Of a stretch of 64,000 nt of DNA, positions 13,501 through 24,623 are shown in pieces. This DNA is from Apostichopus japonicus (taxonomy: Eukaryota; Echinodermata; Holothuroidea; Aspidochirotida; Stichopodidae): contig NC_092566.1 of the NCBI RefSeq assembly GCF_037975245.1, forward strand, positions 18,509,001 through 18,573,000, given 5' to 3'. Position numbers and translations under genes: made by a program. The first letter of the stretch is position 1, and each line of letters begins with the position of its first letter. The notes beneath the pieces are model-generated. The model did not search any database, had not been told where the DNA came from, and was given only the letters and a program-made list of their open reading frames with translations.

Positions 13501-15971
13501 TATGTTGACATAGGAGCATTATTTGTACTCTTGAAGACGTGTAGGAATAGAGCAGTATGACTGGACAGGAATCAAATTTAAAGTATGCTGACATACAGTT
13601 ATATGTAAGCTTTCCCTCCTCCAAACAACATATACTCTGTACAGTTATATGTAAGCTTTCCCTCCTCCAAACAACATATACTCCATACAGTTATATGTAA
13701 GCTTTCCCTCCTCTGAACAACATATACTCCATACAGTTATATGTAAGCTTTCCCTCCTCTGAACAACATATACTCCATACAGTTATATGTAAGCTTTCCC
13801 TCCTCCAAACAACATATACTCCATACAGTTATATGTTAGCTTTCCCTCCTCCAAACAACATATACTCCATACAGTTATATGTAAGCTTTCCCTCCTCCAA
13901 ACAACATATACTCCATACAGTTATATGTAAGCTTTCCCTCCTCCAAACAACATATACTCCATACAGTTATATGTAAGCTTTCCCTCCTCCAAACAACATA
14001 TACTCCATACAGTTATATGTAAGCTTTCCCTCCTCCGAACAACATATACTCCATACAGTTATATGTAAGCTTTCCCTCCTCCAAACAACATATACTCTGT
14101 ACAGTTATATGTAAGCTTTCCCTCCTCCAAACAACATATACTCCATACAGTTATATGTAAGCTTTCCCTCCTCCGAACAACATATACTCCATACAGATAT
14201 ATGTAAGCTTCCCTCCTCCAAACAACATATACTCCATACAGTTATATGTAAGCTTTCCCTCCTCCAAACAACATATATTCTGTACAGGTTTCCCTCCTCC
14301 CAACAACATATATTCCAAGTAAACAAATTTCTTGATACTCAGTTACAAGGATTACAATTAGCGGAGCAACAATCTTACAAGTGGTGAGAACACTAACTAT
14401 GTGTCTTATGACTTCACAAGTTAACAATAGCATATTGTACTTATATGTTTCTACTATTATCACTCTTGTTGCAGAGCATACATCAATGAAAGGATAACAT
14501 CTAAGGGCAACATAAAATATTATGTTAAGGTAAGAACAACGTCCATTTATTCTCTTCATTGTCAAGCTCTGGTCCAATAGCTTCAGTGTAGTAATTCCTA
14601 TGAGTACTGCAGATTTTACTTTCCTTAACATCTCCCAAATCTCCAGAAATATCTTCTGTCTGAGTACTCGCTGGACCTGCTCGTTTGCAGAGAATTGACA
14701 TAATACACTATATACTTGGTAACAATTGTTAATGAATAATCATCATTGGTTAAATCATCAACAACTGTGTTTGGTTGAGCTCACTAAAAGCTACATAAAG
14801 CTTTGTTCCTTGATATGATTAAGGTGAACCTTATTCGTTCAAAATGTTGTGTTAATATGTTAGCACTTTCTATTGCAAATTAAAATATTTTCTGGTACGT
14901 AAATAATAGCACACTCTAGGTATAAGGTAAAGCCCAATGCAACTGTCATGGAGTCGTATGACAAAGAGTTGATTTGTGTAGTGGGCATTCAAAAGGTCAC
15001 GTACATACGGTCTGGGGGCATGGCTAGGAGTGTAATGGAGTCTTATGACAGAGTTGATATGTGTAGTAGGCTTTCAAAAGGTCACATACATACGGTCTGG
15101 GGGCAATGGCAGCAGCACATTTTGTTTATGTTGTGTAATGTGTAACAAACTTGTCTTGTGGAACTATAATATCAATACAAAACAACAGCGATGTATTTTG
15201 TGTGTAGACTTTAGTGTGATGTCATTTTGCAGAGATAAACAGGCTTTGTATCTACAATATTTTATTTTCTCTTTTCTCTTGCAGAAAGACTTCCTGAAAA
15301 ATTATCAAGGAAGAGTGCACATGGTTGAACGTGAAGTTGAAAAAGAATATTTGCAACATTTACGAAGCTCATGTTATGAAGAAAAGTATAAAAGTAAGTG
15401 ATCTGTCATTCTGACGAGCAAGGAGATGATTTAAACCTTAAAACCTGTCATTTTAGAATTTGTCTCATTGATTGCGAGTATGTCATCCATCAATACATTT
15501 AAACAGCTTTTAAGTTGATTTTGCTCAATTTATATTTGACTCCACACAGAGTGTTCACGACAAAGTCAGTTCAGTAGCTTCACTAACTAATCATATTTCT
15601 ATTCCAAGTTATCAAGTCAAGTCAACCACTTCTGATACCTTGTCTGGGCGTAAAGGTGTTTTATAATTCATAATTGGAATCATTAATACTTACATTATCG
15701 GTGAAGATTTAGTGGATAAATTTCAAGTAGGATCATCAAGTGATTCCTCAGAATTTAGCTGACATAACAGGTATTAGTAAGATAAGTATGTTTAAACCGG
15801 GAAATTAATCACTGGTTTTCTCTTCTTTCTTCTTTGACTTTTGCAGAAGAAAATATGAAGCAAAGAGGACGTTATTTTGGTGATCGGAAATTATTTGAAG
15901 AAGGCAATAGAATGACGACACCATCTTGTGATAAATATACAGAAATATATAAGACTTTATCAGCTGGTTGA
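1566..15971 (+). CDS. DNAJB14: DnaJ homolog subfamily B member 12/14-like, ER-membrane J-protein (complete, 9 exons)
   Basis: Nine coding exons join in phase: 1566-1698, 8334-8529, 9243-9388, 9646-9801, 10496-10629, 13039-13145, 14475-14529, 15285-15393, 15847-15971 (stop TGA). They total 1161 nt, or 386 aa, close to vertebrate DNAJB14. The protein opens [11 protein letters not shown] as in the family. It has a basic/Ser-rich linker, a J domain at about 110-180 with HPD at 144-146, a Gly/His-rich stretch (about 230-255), one hydrophobic helix at about 258-280, and a DUF1977-type C-terminal domain. In this family the J domain faces the cytosol and recruits Hsp70 to ER-associated degradation and membrane-protein folding. 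All introns are GT-AG. Introns 2, 4, 5 and 6 carry minisatellites; intron 1 carries transposons. Whether it is the single pre-duplication orthologue of DNAJB12 and DNAJB14 would need a tree. Confidence 0.93.
2679..3883. mobile_element. Non-autonomous hAT-type element in intron 1 (1205 bp)
   Basis: It is flanked by a perfect 8-bp direct repeat GGTTACAC (2671-2678 and 3884-3891). The ends are inverted: TAGTGATGGGAATGGTCCC on the left and, reverse-complemented on the right, GAGTGATGGGAACCGGTACC. No transposase-like ORF is present. An 8-bp target duplication and short terminal inverted repeats are typical of the hAT superfamily. The boundary logic is strong; the superfamily assignment is inferred. 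Confidence 0.75.
4125..8093 (-). mobile_element. Autonomous-looking hAT (Charlie/Buster/ZBED5-like) DNA transposon, 3969 bp
   Basis: Perfect 8-bp target duplications ATCTAGAA lie at 4117-4124 and 8094-8101. The terminal inverted repeats resemble the Charlie-type consensus: left CCTAGGTTCTCAACCTTTTT, right (reverse complement) CCAGGTTACTCAACCTGGGG. Both subterminal regions repeat a GGACCCC-type motif. The element carries a two-exon transposase on the minus strand. It sits in intron 1 of the J-protein gene in antisense orientation. Confidence 0.9.
5014..7414 (-). CDS. hAT transposase, BED finger plus RNase H-like catalytic domain (two exons, apparently intact)
   Basis: Exon 1 is 7414-7196 (73 codons, starting [10 protein letters not shown]). 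Exon 2 is 6597-5014 (527 codons plus stop). The donor AAT|GTAAGT and acceptor TTTTTGCAG are both in phase 0, giving a predicted 600-aa protein after removal of a 598-bp intron. Exon 1 holds a BED-type zinc finger (C36, C39, H56, H61; pattern CFLC...HLETKH). Exon 2 shows hAT catalytic-core signatures: [45 protein letters not shown], and a C-terminal dimerisation motif AESTFSAV. It resembles the SCAND3/ZBED5 group of domesticated hAT transposases. No stop or frameshift interrupts it and both TIRs and TSDs persist, so recent activity is plausible. It is more likely a transposon gene than a domesticated host gene. Confidence 0.88.
8690..9070. repeat. 20-bp minisatellite in intron 2 of the DNAJB14-like gene
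   Basis: About 19 degenerate copies of a unit close to ACTTTGACAGTAAAGACTAT. Variants with GTACATTCT or GTGAAGACT alternate. It lies between exons 2 and 3 and is not related to either exon. Confidence 0.85.
9243..9388 (+). CDS. DNAJB14: Exon 3 of the DNAJB14-like gene: J domain core with HPD
   Basis: This exon begins after CCACAG and ends AAAG|GTATG. It encodes KDFYEILG, the helix II segment [17 protein letters not shown] and the loop [11 protein letters not shown]. The HPD tripeptide (residues 144-146) that stimulates Hsp70 ATPase is intact. Exon 4 (9646-9801) completes the domain with [11 protein letters not shown] and [13 protein letters not shown]. Confidence 0.93.
9785..10385. repeat. 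Minisatellite of about 62-70 bp derived from the exon 4 end and its 5' splice site
   Basis: About ten copies. The first is the genuine exon/intron boundary: exon 4 ends with AGAGGATTTGATGATG (9786-9801) followed by GTATGTACCTCTCTTTAAGAG. Every unit repeats this pair and then ends GGAGTATATTGGTAACT. A GTATGT donor survives in the real site (9802) and in copies near 10059 and 10324. Other copies carry changes such as GATTGCATGT or GATGGGTTTAC. Confidence 0.88.
10590..12585. repeat. 50-bp minisatellite derived from the exon 5 end and its 5' splice site (about 40 donor-type sites)
   Basis: The unit is CACACACCATATACATCATG followed by ATCGCAGTAATGGG and the donor GTAAGTACATGCACAA. The first copy is the real exon 5 terminus (donor GT at 10630-10631). 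Roughly the last 39 exon bases plus the first bases of the intron are tandemly copied to about 12585 with high identity. One unit near 10851 is shortened. I count 40 sites of the form TGGGGTAAGT or near variants. Reading through from exon 5 meets TAA in the second unit. Confidence 0.93.
13039..13145 (+). CDS. DNAJB14: Exon 6 of the DNAJB14-like gene: transmembrane helix
   Basis: The acceptor is TTCTGCAG and the donor is CTCA|GTAAGT. The exon encodes [19 protein letters not shown] followed by [13 protein letters not shown], the single membrane segment of DNAJB12/14 proteins. It starts in phase 0 after exon 5 and leaves two bases that are completed by exon 7. Confidence 0.9.
13575..14312. repeat. 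46-bp minisatellite in intron 6 of the DNAJB14-like gene
   Basis: About 15-16 copies of a unit built from ACAGTTATATGTAAGCTTTC plus CCTCCTCCAAACAACATATA plus CTCCAT. It is highly uniform except at the right end. It ends about 160 bp before exon 7. The unit contains ATGTAAGC, which looks weakly like a splice donor, but it is not derived from a flanking exon. Confidence 0.88.
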
Positions 15972-17800
15972 TTCAACATTCAGCATTGCCAAGAAGAGAT
16001 GTATGGATGCCCTTAGTAGCCAGCCTCCAGAATTCAACACAACTGTAACAACAAACAGGCATATAGAGCATATCTAGGAGCAGCATGGGTTGGTGAAAGT
16101 CAATTCAGGGTAAACAGAGATTTCTCTGAAGGAATCACTTGAAAAGGGGCACTTCACTTCATGTAAGTGTCTCTTACTGTGACCTTTGATGTCAAGAGAT
16201 TTCAGCTGTTGTAATTGTAAGACACTTTACACTTTGTGAGTGAATGTCCTGGAGTGAACAGTTCATCACCTAGAGTACATGGTTAATATGGTTAACATGG
16301 TTAACATGGTTAACATGGTTAATATTTTTATCCCAAACTTCTGAGAACACCTCAAGTGGAAGGGTTTCTTTATCAGGGGTTGTGTATCGTATAGGGTTGT
16401 AAAATTCTTTAAAGGTGGAGATAATGAATGATCACACCCATTAGACACCAAACTCATGTGATAATTATAATCATACCAGGTAGTAGTCAAGAGATGTCAA
16501 GTCCTGAATATCAGTGTGTTGTATATATATATATATATATGAATCACATGGTAGACAAAAATGGCAGTTTTAATACAGATTGAGAAGTATTCAAGCTCCT
16601 GGAAGGATATTTCAGTCAGCTAATCCTGCCTGCGTTGGTAATTAATCCATTATATGTGTTTAGTTTTAGTTTTCAGTAATCTGAGTGAGGATATGAGAGT
16701 TTTACAGAAACACACAACTCTACATATGACAGTTAACATTAAAGAAAAGCCTCAAATTTTAAAGGTTTGAAAAAGAATCTTAGCAGTTTATTAGGATTTC
16801 AATGCTTCGTGATGCAATAAATACCTACATTGGGAATTAAATATATCTGTCACTCAGAACATAGAACACTGTCTGCAATGAACACAGATGACATTTAAGA
16901 TATTTAAGTAACATTCATATCTCTCTTTAATCCTTGAATTACTGCATTTGTTATTGTGATTGGTGAGACTAGCATAACATACCAAGGTCAGGATGAATGT
17001 GACACACCTATATGTAAATGAGTTCATTAATGTTTGTTATTTTGCCCTGAATAACGTCTAAGTAACATTCTCTGATCTCTCTTTATATCTTGATTGCTTG
17101 AAACATTGCACAAAATGTTTAATGTCTATACTGTAGTCTGGTGCGCTGCACTCATCTGCAATTGTCATCACCCTCCCCCTCACCCTCACCCTCCACCTCC
17201 CCCTCCCCCTCCCCCTCCCCCCAAACTGGTATTCAAGGTTCCATACATTTAAGAACAGTTCTCTGACACTTGCCTTTAAGCATGGCAAGACATTTTGAAA
17301 TCTCCATCAATACTGAAGCATCCTTGATACTAGATACCTCAAAAATGTAGAATTGTCTTCAGTGACAACCAGTACATGGTGACTTGGTCATGAGTTGAAT
17401 CACTCACTTCCTTTCTTTGCAACCCTCTCAGATTAAACCTTTTCTGTCTCCCTAAACATGTGACATAAGTTTTGACACCCTTAAAGTACTTTTTAAAGCT
17501 ACTGTTTGGTGTAGAGTGTTTACAACAGCAAACCATTAGTTTTCTTGAATGAATGCTAAGCTTTCACCTAAAGCAGAGAAATTAATTTTCATCAATATCT
17601 TATCATCAATATCTTAATTTTAAGTTTATAAAGGTATATATATATGAATACATAAGGTTTATAAAACATATTACTTTAGTTGTTGTTAGGTTTGATGTAG
17701 TAAAGTTGAGACTACCAATATGTAATTCTTGTAATTAATGAAATGGTCTCATCTTTAGAGAGATTTGAGAAGAATAAATATTTAATATATTTATTGTTAT
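15972..17800 (+). other. Probable 3' UTR and downstream flank of the DNAJB14-like gene
   Basis: No coding exon is visible. Candidate AATAAA signals lie at 16816-16821 and 17773-17778. The region contains a (TGGTTAACA)-type microsatellite at about 16280-16325, a (TA)n run near 16525-16540, and a C-rich CCCTCC tract at about 17165-17222. The exact end cannot be read without transcript data. Confidence 0.4.
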
Positions 17801-18510
17801 AACATATATATGTAAGTAATTTATATTACTATATACTATGCAGCTAAGATGTTATAGCATGACGAGACATGCCTCTACACAGTCCACAATGACTTCATTT
17901 TCATATCAACATTCCTAATCAGGACAATAAATATCTTTAGTTCTTTAATAAATGGACAGTTTTGGATTCCTTGCCAATGGCAAAAATGAATGTATGTGAT
18001 GGAAATATCGTTTGATTGTGCACATGTGCTGCCCTGGCTTGTAAACACAAACCAACCAGCATATATAGCTTGCAAAACTACAAAAGTAAACTTGGATGAA
18101 CTTCATACATGGTATGTACATCTGGATATTCAAGCATTGTAGCGTTACAAATATGGTAAATTCCTTATCAGTAACTTAACTGGTTGATGCTCACCAAAGA
18201 ATATAACCATTTTTTTGTGTCTTGTGAGCTGGAAATCTCCCAGAAATCTCTGTTAATCTCCCAAGTCTTTTCTGGTTTTCACTTAATTCCAATACAATCT
18301 AAACTCACATGTTCTACATTGGTCAGATAGTTAAGTGAAACTTGAGTTAATTACATTGTGGTTTACATAGCCTACAGGTTGTTGCATTTTAGTCACTGTG
18401 TTATACTTGCCAGGGGGCTGTGTGTTTCTGATGCAATAATCTGGATATGTTCCTCAAACATTTAATTCTTTGCTCTTTAAGTTGGCTTTGCAGCAGGTAT
18501 ATCTAGCATC

Positions 18511-18872
18511 ATAGGCGTAGGAGGCGGGGGGCTGCAGCCCCCCCAACCAAACATTTGTTTGAAAATTTGGGCAATATGCTGAGAATTCTTTTGGGCACCT
18601 ACTGAAAGAAAAATAAATTGCAATGTGTTTGTCAATGGTTAAACTTATATCATTCTTATCATTATTATTGTAATGACTTCCCCAAAATTATAACTAATAT
18701 GGAAGGGTAATAACACGACAAATGATTGTATGTAATTGACATGCGATGTAGTAACCGATGCATGCCTATATGATATGTACATCAACATGTGGAGCGCGAA
18801 AAATTAGGGTTATATATTTCGCGCAAGTTGTTACAGCCCTCCCCAATCCAAATTGGGCTCCTACGCCTGTGT
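18511..18872. mobile_element. Small TIR element (MITE, 362 bp)
   Basis: Left end ATAGGCGTAGGAGGC; right end, reverse-complemented, ACACAGGCGTAGGAGCCC. Flanking 8-bp repeats CTAGCATC (18503-18510) and CTAGAATC (18873-18880) match at 7 of 8 bases. There is no coding content. A related truncated copy lies near 48467 inside another element. The hAT affiliation is inferred from the 8-bp duplication. Confidence 0.65.
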
Positions 18873-19645
18873 CTAGAATCATAAATGGAAACCTTTTTAA
18901 GGCCAAAGACAAAAAGTAGACAATTATCTCAAAAAAATAAAACTTTGTTGAATTTTAGATGCAGTTGTGAGTATATAACATTCTTACAATTACGTAAATC
19001 CTCAGAATTCCCATCAAATAACCATTCTTTTGTTCTGAAATGTTCCTATTAAAGTGTACAGAACTGTTTGAAAACTCTAGCTAAGAATGACTTGCAAGGT
19101 TTTAAGCAGTCGTTTGCTACCAGTATTTGATCCTAATTCATCATCTATGCTTTTGTTCTTTTATTAGGGGATTTTGATGGGACAACTTGTTTCAGCACAG
19201 GTACTTCAATGGTGTTGAGTGGGGTGAAGAAAAGTCCTGTCAATGAACTGTGATGTGGCATGATATGTATAGTATAAGATATGTTCAAGTATTCATTAAT
19301 CAGTAAAGCATATTTTAAGCAAATCATTTTATCCTTCTCTAGCAACTCTTTGTCCTTACTAAGGAATGGTTACGAGAACTAAATTCATCTCTCGGGTTGG
19401 TTTTCAAAAATATGTAATAGTTTTGTGTTTCCAAGTGGATGCATTTTGTTTGTGTATGTATTGCATTTTTTTCTTTATGGATGTGGATTTTGTTTAAGAT
19501 GTTAAACAAGATGTGAAAATCAGCAGTATTCCCCCCTATAGGTAGAGAGTTCACAAGGTGGGGGGAGGGGGAGGGGGTGCACAATGTCTTATACTGGAGG
19601 ATTAAAAAAAGAAAATGCAGCAGATGGGATTCTCTTCCACTAGAC

Positions 19646-19803
19646 CAGGGTTTCCCTAACTTTATCCCCCCCACGAACCCCTGGGATGGACTCACGCACC
19701 CCCTGGGATGGACTCACGCACCCCCTGGGATGGACTCACGAACCCCCTGGGATGGACTCACGCACCCCCTGGGGGTTCATGCACCCCAGTTAGGGAACCC
19801 TTG
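19646..19803. mobile_element. Miniature hAT-type element (158 bp) with an internal 21-bp repeat
   Basis: Perfect 8-bp target duplication CACTAGAC (19638-19645 and 19804-19811). TIRs are CAGGGTTTCCCTAACT on the left and AAGGGTTCCCTAACTGGGG (reverse complement) on the right. The interior is mostly repeats of CCCTGGGATGGACTCACGCA. The element is tiny and non-coding. Confidence 0.8.
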
Positions 19804-21084
19804 CACTAGACCATTAGATCAGACACTGATGTAGGGTGCTTTTCAAATATTTAAAGATCCAGTTGTTTGGACTTAGCAGTCTTATAAGACAGTTTCTTTA
19901 CTGATCAAGGGGGGTGGGCTGCTTGGAACCTTGTCAGGGGGAAGGGGTTGCTGGCAAACTCCTGCTTCAGCATTTACTCACCAAGGGCTTGAACCAATCA
20001 CAAACATTCCGAACTGTCCACTACACCAGTTAGGTTCGCAATTGATAAACTTAGTTTCTTACCTTTAAACTTCCCCCTGCTCTAATCAACAGAAACTTAA
20101 AAGGCTCTCTCTGGACTTGAGCTGCAGATATGAAGCTTGTCTGTCTCTCTCAGTTACAAAACACTACCAACTGCACCACAGAAACTATCATGATATAATG
20201 CTAATTTTTTCTTAAATTTCAATTTTAAAATAGAAGGATGAAAAGAACAGAAAATCAAAATGCTGTCTCCATGGTTTGAATTCTAGACTAGGAGTTTGCC
20301 TTAGTAATAGCAATTGTGACTTAGCCATGAAAAGTGATTTGAGCAATATATGAATAAGAGATTGAAATATTTCACCCTGTTTGGCATGAATCATAGGTCT
20401 TCTGAGGTGACCTGTTCAAAATAAACCAGGCTTAGTCCTTGAAAGGAATTTGTTATCACTGACATAAAAGTTAACAATGATGTTTGTGTTGAACTCTCTT
20501 TATGTTATGTATCCGTTAATTTATGTTTTTGTTTTATCTCTAGAAACAGATCTGATTTCACATCAATCCAAGCTATTTTAGTATTAACATGAATTCCCAT
20601 AAGTGTCATAATTGTGCTACTTTAACATGGTTATTTCAATATCAACGTTATTTATTTAGTTCTATAGCTGTAGTGTTGTTTAGTTGTTGTTCTTTCTTCA
20701 AAATTGGAATTCAATTTATCTTGGACTTCAAACAGAATACATCTGCATACCATATGCTGTTTCTCCCGGGCAAACCAGTATTTAGCTCAGAAACATTTAA
20801 TCTTTGTTTGTCAGGGTAAGTTGTTTGTGATTTTACAGTCACTTAAAGGATAGAAAGTCTTCAAGGTAACATATATTGTATTGATTAATATTGTAATGTC
20901 TTTACTAGCTACATGGTATGTTTTATTAAGAATTGTCTGTTAATTATCACAGAATCATTTAATAATATAGTATAAACCATTGTTCAAGTTCTTCAAAGTT
21001 CAACAGCACACAAACTAATTGACAGAATACGTCCTCTATTGTAAGAACACTGAAGCAGGTCATTGAATTGCACACTATTAATAG

Positions 21085-21735
21085 TGCGATATGGGAGGGG
21101 CAAGTGAGTGGTGTTTCTCTAGGTGTTAGCAAACCCTGTGATATGGGAGGGGCAAGTGAGTGGTGTTTTATATGGGAGGGGCAAGTGAGTGGTGTTTCAT
21201 ATGGGAGGGGCAAGTGAGTGGTGTCTTATATGGGAGGGGCAAGTGAGTGGTGTTTAATTAGGTGTTAATAAACACCATGATATGGGAGGGGCAAGTGAGT
21301 CGTGTTTCAATAGGTGTAAACAAACCCATGGTATGGGAGGGGCAAGTGAGTCGTGTTTCAATAGGTGTAAACAAACCCATGGTATGGGAGGGGCAAGTGA
21401 GTGGTGTTTCTTTAGGTGTTAACAAACAATGGGATATGGGAGGGGCAAGTGAGTGGTGTTTCATATGGGAGGGGCAAGTGAGTGGTGTTTCATATGGGAG
21501 GGGCAAGTGAGTGGTGTTTCTTTAGGTGTTAACAAACAATGGGATATGGGAGGGGCAAGTGAGTGGTGTTTCATATGGGAGGGGCAAGTGAGTGGTGTTT
21601 CATATGGGAGGGGCAAGTGAGTGGTGTTTCTTTAGGTGTTAACAAATCCTGTGATATGGGAGGGGCAAGTGAGTGGTGTTTCATATGGGAGGGGCAAGTG
21701 AGTGGTGTTTCATTAGGTGTAAACAAACACCACAC
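21085..21735. repeat. Minisatellite, unit GATATGGGAGGGGCAAGTGA... (block 1 copy)
   Basis: About 16 occurrences of TATGGGAGGGGCAAGTGAGT. They are arranged as short steps of about 29-30 bp alternating with longer units of about 52 bp that include TTTAGGTGTTAACAAACAAT. The same array exists at 46785-47550. The apparent ORFs on both strands are by-products of the repeat. Confidence 0.88.
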
Positions 21736-22024
21736 TTTAAGTATATACTATTATAATCTAGTATGTGCAATGGATAATGTATAATATGTCAATATTTTGA
21801 AATTGTTAATAACAACTGATATTTGTCTCAACCTGAGACTTTTGTAATAGCTGGGTAAATATAACAATGATAATAATGTTTTGTCTGTTGGTCTTGCCAT
21901 GGATATTATTAATATTGATATAATAATAGCTGAAATATCCCTGCTACCTCTAGATGTCGTAGTAGTGTGAATCCCACTCAAGATCAGATCCTGACGTCGA
22001 GATCTAATCCAGATCGAGTGTAAA

Positions 22025-22935
22025 AGCACCCGAACAGCCCACTCAGCTAAAGAATTTGAAAGCCCAGTCAGTTCTGGCATGTTCATTGTGGTGTGTAATG
22101 GTCTGGAATCTTCTTGTACCAATAGAGCAGTAACAGCCCACTCAGTTAAAGAATTTGAAAGCCCTCTTAGTTCTGGCATGTTCATTGTGGTGTGTAATGG
22201 TCTGGAATCTTCTTGTACCAATAGAGCAGTAACAGCCCACTCAGCTAAAGAATTTGAAAGCCCAGTCAGTTCTGGCATGTTCATTGTGGTGTGTAATGGT
22301 CTGGAATCTTCTTGTACCAATAGAGCAGTAACAGCCCACTCAGCTAAAGAATTTGAAAGCCCAGTCAGTTCTGGCATGTTCATTGTGGTGTGTAATGGTC
22401 TGGAATCTTCTTGTACCAATAGAGCAGTAACAGCCCACTCAGTTAAAGAATTTGAAAGCCCTCTTAGTTCTGGCATGTTCATTGTGGTGTGTAATGGTCT
22501 GGAATCTTCTTGTACCAATAGAGCAGTAACAGCCCACTCAGCTAAAGAATTTGAAAGCCCAGTCAGTTCTGGCATGTTCATTGTGGTGTGTAATGGTCTG
22601 GAATCTTCTTGTACCAATAGAGCAGTAACAGCCCACTCAGCTAAAGAATTTGAAAGCCCAGTCAGTTCTGGCATACAGTTCATTATGGTGTGTAATGGTC
22701 TGGAATCTTCTTGTTGCAATTGGGCAATGACAGCCCACTCAGTTTAGGTATTTTAGAGCCCACTTAGTTCTGGCATGTTCATTGTGGTGTGTAATAGTCT
22801 GGAATCCTCTTCTTCCAATAGGGCAGTAACAGCCCACTCAGTTAAAGTATTTGAAAGCCCAGTTACTGTAGTTCTGGCATGTTCATTGTGGTGTGTAATG
22901 GTCTGGAATCCTCTTCTTCCAATAGGGCAGTATCA
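22025..22935. repeat. 99-bp minisatellite, open on both strands (block 1 copy)
   Basis: Roughly nine units of 99 bp (33 codons) containing CCCACTCAGCTAAAGAATTT, TCTGGCATGTTCATTGTGGT and GGTCTGGAATCTTCTTGTAC. Because 99 is divisible by three, long ORFs run through on the plus strand (22079-22747) and on the minus strand (21751-22719). A shorter, diverged copy of the array is at 49605-49910. Confidence 0.85.
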
Positions 22936-23639
22936 CCAATCCTCCCAACCCACAATCTTGAGCACTGTTTCATCAGCTCATTAGAGGATTTTGGTGTCGT
23001 GTGAGAGACTGGTTCCATGTTCAAGCATTCAACTGTGTCCAAAGTTGGTGAGTCAGTTCTTGGATTTTAAAATTGACTTGAAGGGATTGAGCACATGGAG
23101 TACTTGGAAGGAAGGTTAATATTTTATAGGCTTTTACATTTGATTACATCTTTGAGAAATGGAAGAAGTACACTGTAACCAAAAAAATACATAACACAGG
23201 ATGTGATTGCTGGCAAACTTTGATTCCTTACAATCTGTTATAGTTTATTTAAAAGAAAACCAACATCTGGCCAAGATAAATCTAGATTGTATCTTGAGAT
23301 ATTAAGCGAGATTTATATACAGATCTTACTTTAGAACTGTACTACAAACTACACCTCTCTAATATTAAATCCATTGCACTGATGAATCTAGAAATATTAT
23401 GGACTCTTAACTGATACATACATTAGTATTACAGTTTGCTTGCTTGGACTCAAATAAATATTTGTATGCTTGATTTGTATAGCAACTAGAAATGAGAAAA
23501 TATTAAGAGCTATTTCATGTATAATATCAAAGAAAATGGTATCAAACAAAAATTCAATAGCTAAGTTCATAGCTCTGACGTCATTTTGGGTACAAATCGC
23601 TTCAATCAGAGACCATGCCACTCCTTAATTATTACCTTA

Positions 23640-24015
23640 AAAGTATATATATATATATATATATATAGAGTTTATCTTGGCGCAGAGTGCTCTATGTCCA
23701 GTGGACAGAGCGGAATATATGTTAATACTAGTTGAGACTAGTGGAACACTAGTAGTTGTAACTCGGAGTTTCACACGTTATAGCGATCGTCAGACAACTG
23801 TTGTCTGACGATCGCTATAACGCGTGAAACTCCGAGTTACAACTACTAGTGTTCCACTAGTCTCATCTAGTATCAACATATATATATATATAGTTGTCTG
23901 ATGATTGCTCAACGCGTAAAACTCTGAGTAACAACTACAAATGTTCTTCTAGTCTCAACCTATATAGATAAATATACATAAATATATATATACATAAATA
24001 TATATATACATATAT

Positions 24016-24050
<35 letters not shown>

Positions 24051-24507
24051 CATCATCAATACACCATCAACAATACAAAAACAACAATATATGTATAAAA
24101 AAAGTGATTTGTCATCTCCCAAGATTGTCAACCTGAGCCCCTCCCCACCAATATGACCCCTCACCACAAACACACCACTAACATGACCCCCTCACCCACC
24201 AACATGACCCCTACCAACTAACATGACCTCTATCTATTAAGCATAATAATATATTTTTTCAATGTTTTTCCACCAGCTTTTATTCATATCAGTCATGATT
24301 GTTATAACTCACTTAAACTTCTTTTATATGGCTACTTCTTCCACCCCCACATGGCTACATCTTCTATGATATACTGTTAACCACCCCCCCCCCATCTATA
24401 TGGCTACATCTTCTATGATATACTGTTGAGCCCCCCTTGGCTACAACTTCTAGCATATAGTGTCAACCTCCCCACATGGCTATATCTTCTTTGATGTTAA
24501 CCCCCCC

Positions 24508-24591
<84 letters not shown>

Positions 24592-24600
24592 ACATACACA
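23640..24600. repeat. Simple repeats and C-rich decayed units 3' of ceramidase copy 1
   Basis: (TA)n tracts lie at about 23645-23668, 23965-24050 and 24508-24590. Between them are degenerate units CATGGCTACATCTTCTATGA with poly-C runs (24340-24500), also seen at 52240-52540 in block 2. A minus-strand AATAAA (TTTATT at 24279-24284) about 340 bp past the copy-1 stop is a possible polyadenylation signal. Confidence 0.6.
23715..23883. repeat. Near-perfect palindrome (foldback), two 84-bp arms with a 1-base loop
   Basis: Left arm 23715-23798, right arm 23800-23883, centre at 23799 within CAGACAAC-T-GTTGTCTG. About three mismatches. It is bounded by TA-rich DNA. A third, diverged partial copy of one arm follows at about 23892-23962. 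A smaller imperfect palindrome GCTCTATGTCCAGTGGACAG precedes it at about 23689. It is absent from the paralogous place in block 2. Confidence 0.85.
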
Positions 24601-24623
24601 CCAGCATTACTTTCTAAAATCCT

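Larger units (their letters stand above)
17800..20354. other. Intergenic region between the DNAJB14-like and ceramidase loci, outside the duplicated block
   Basis: No gene recognised. It contains the two MITEs listed separately and a G-rich stretch at about 19558-19578. The ORFs of 60-118 codons here have no recognisable domain and overlap on both strands, so they are treated as chance. Confidence 0.5.

Noticed and set aside
21258-21784. Overlapping ORFs on both strands (about 73-82 codons)
   Set aside because: They come from the GGGAGGGGCAAGTGAGTGG minisatellite.
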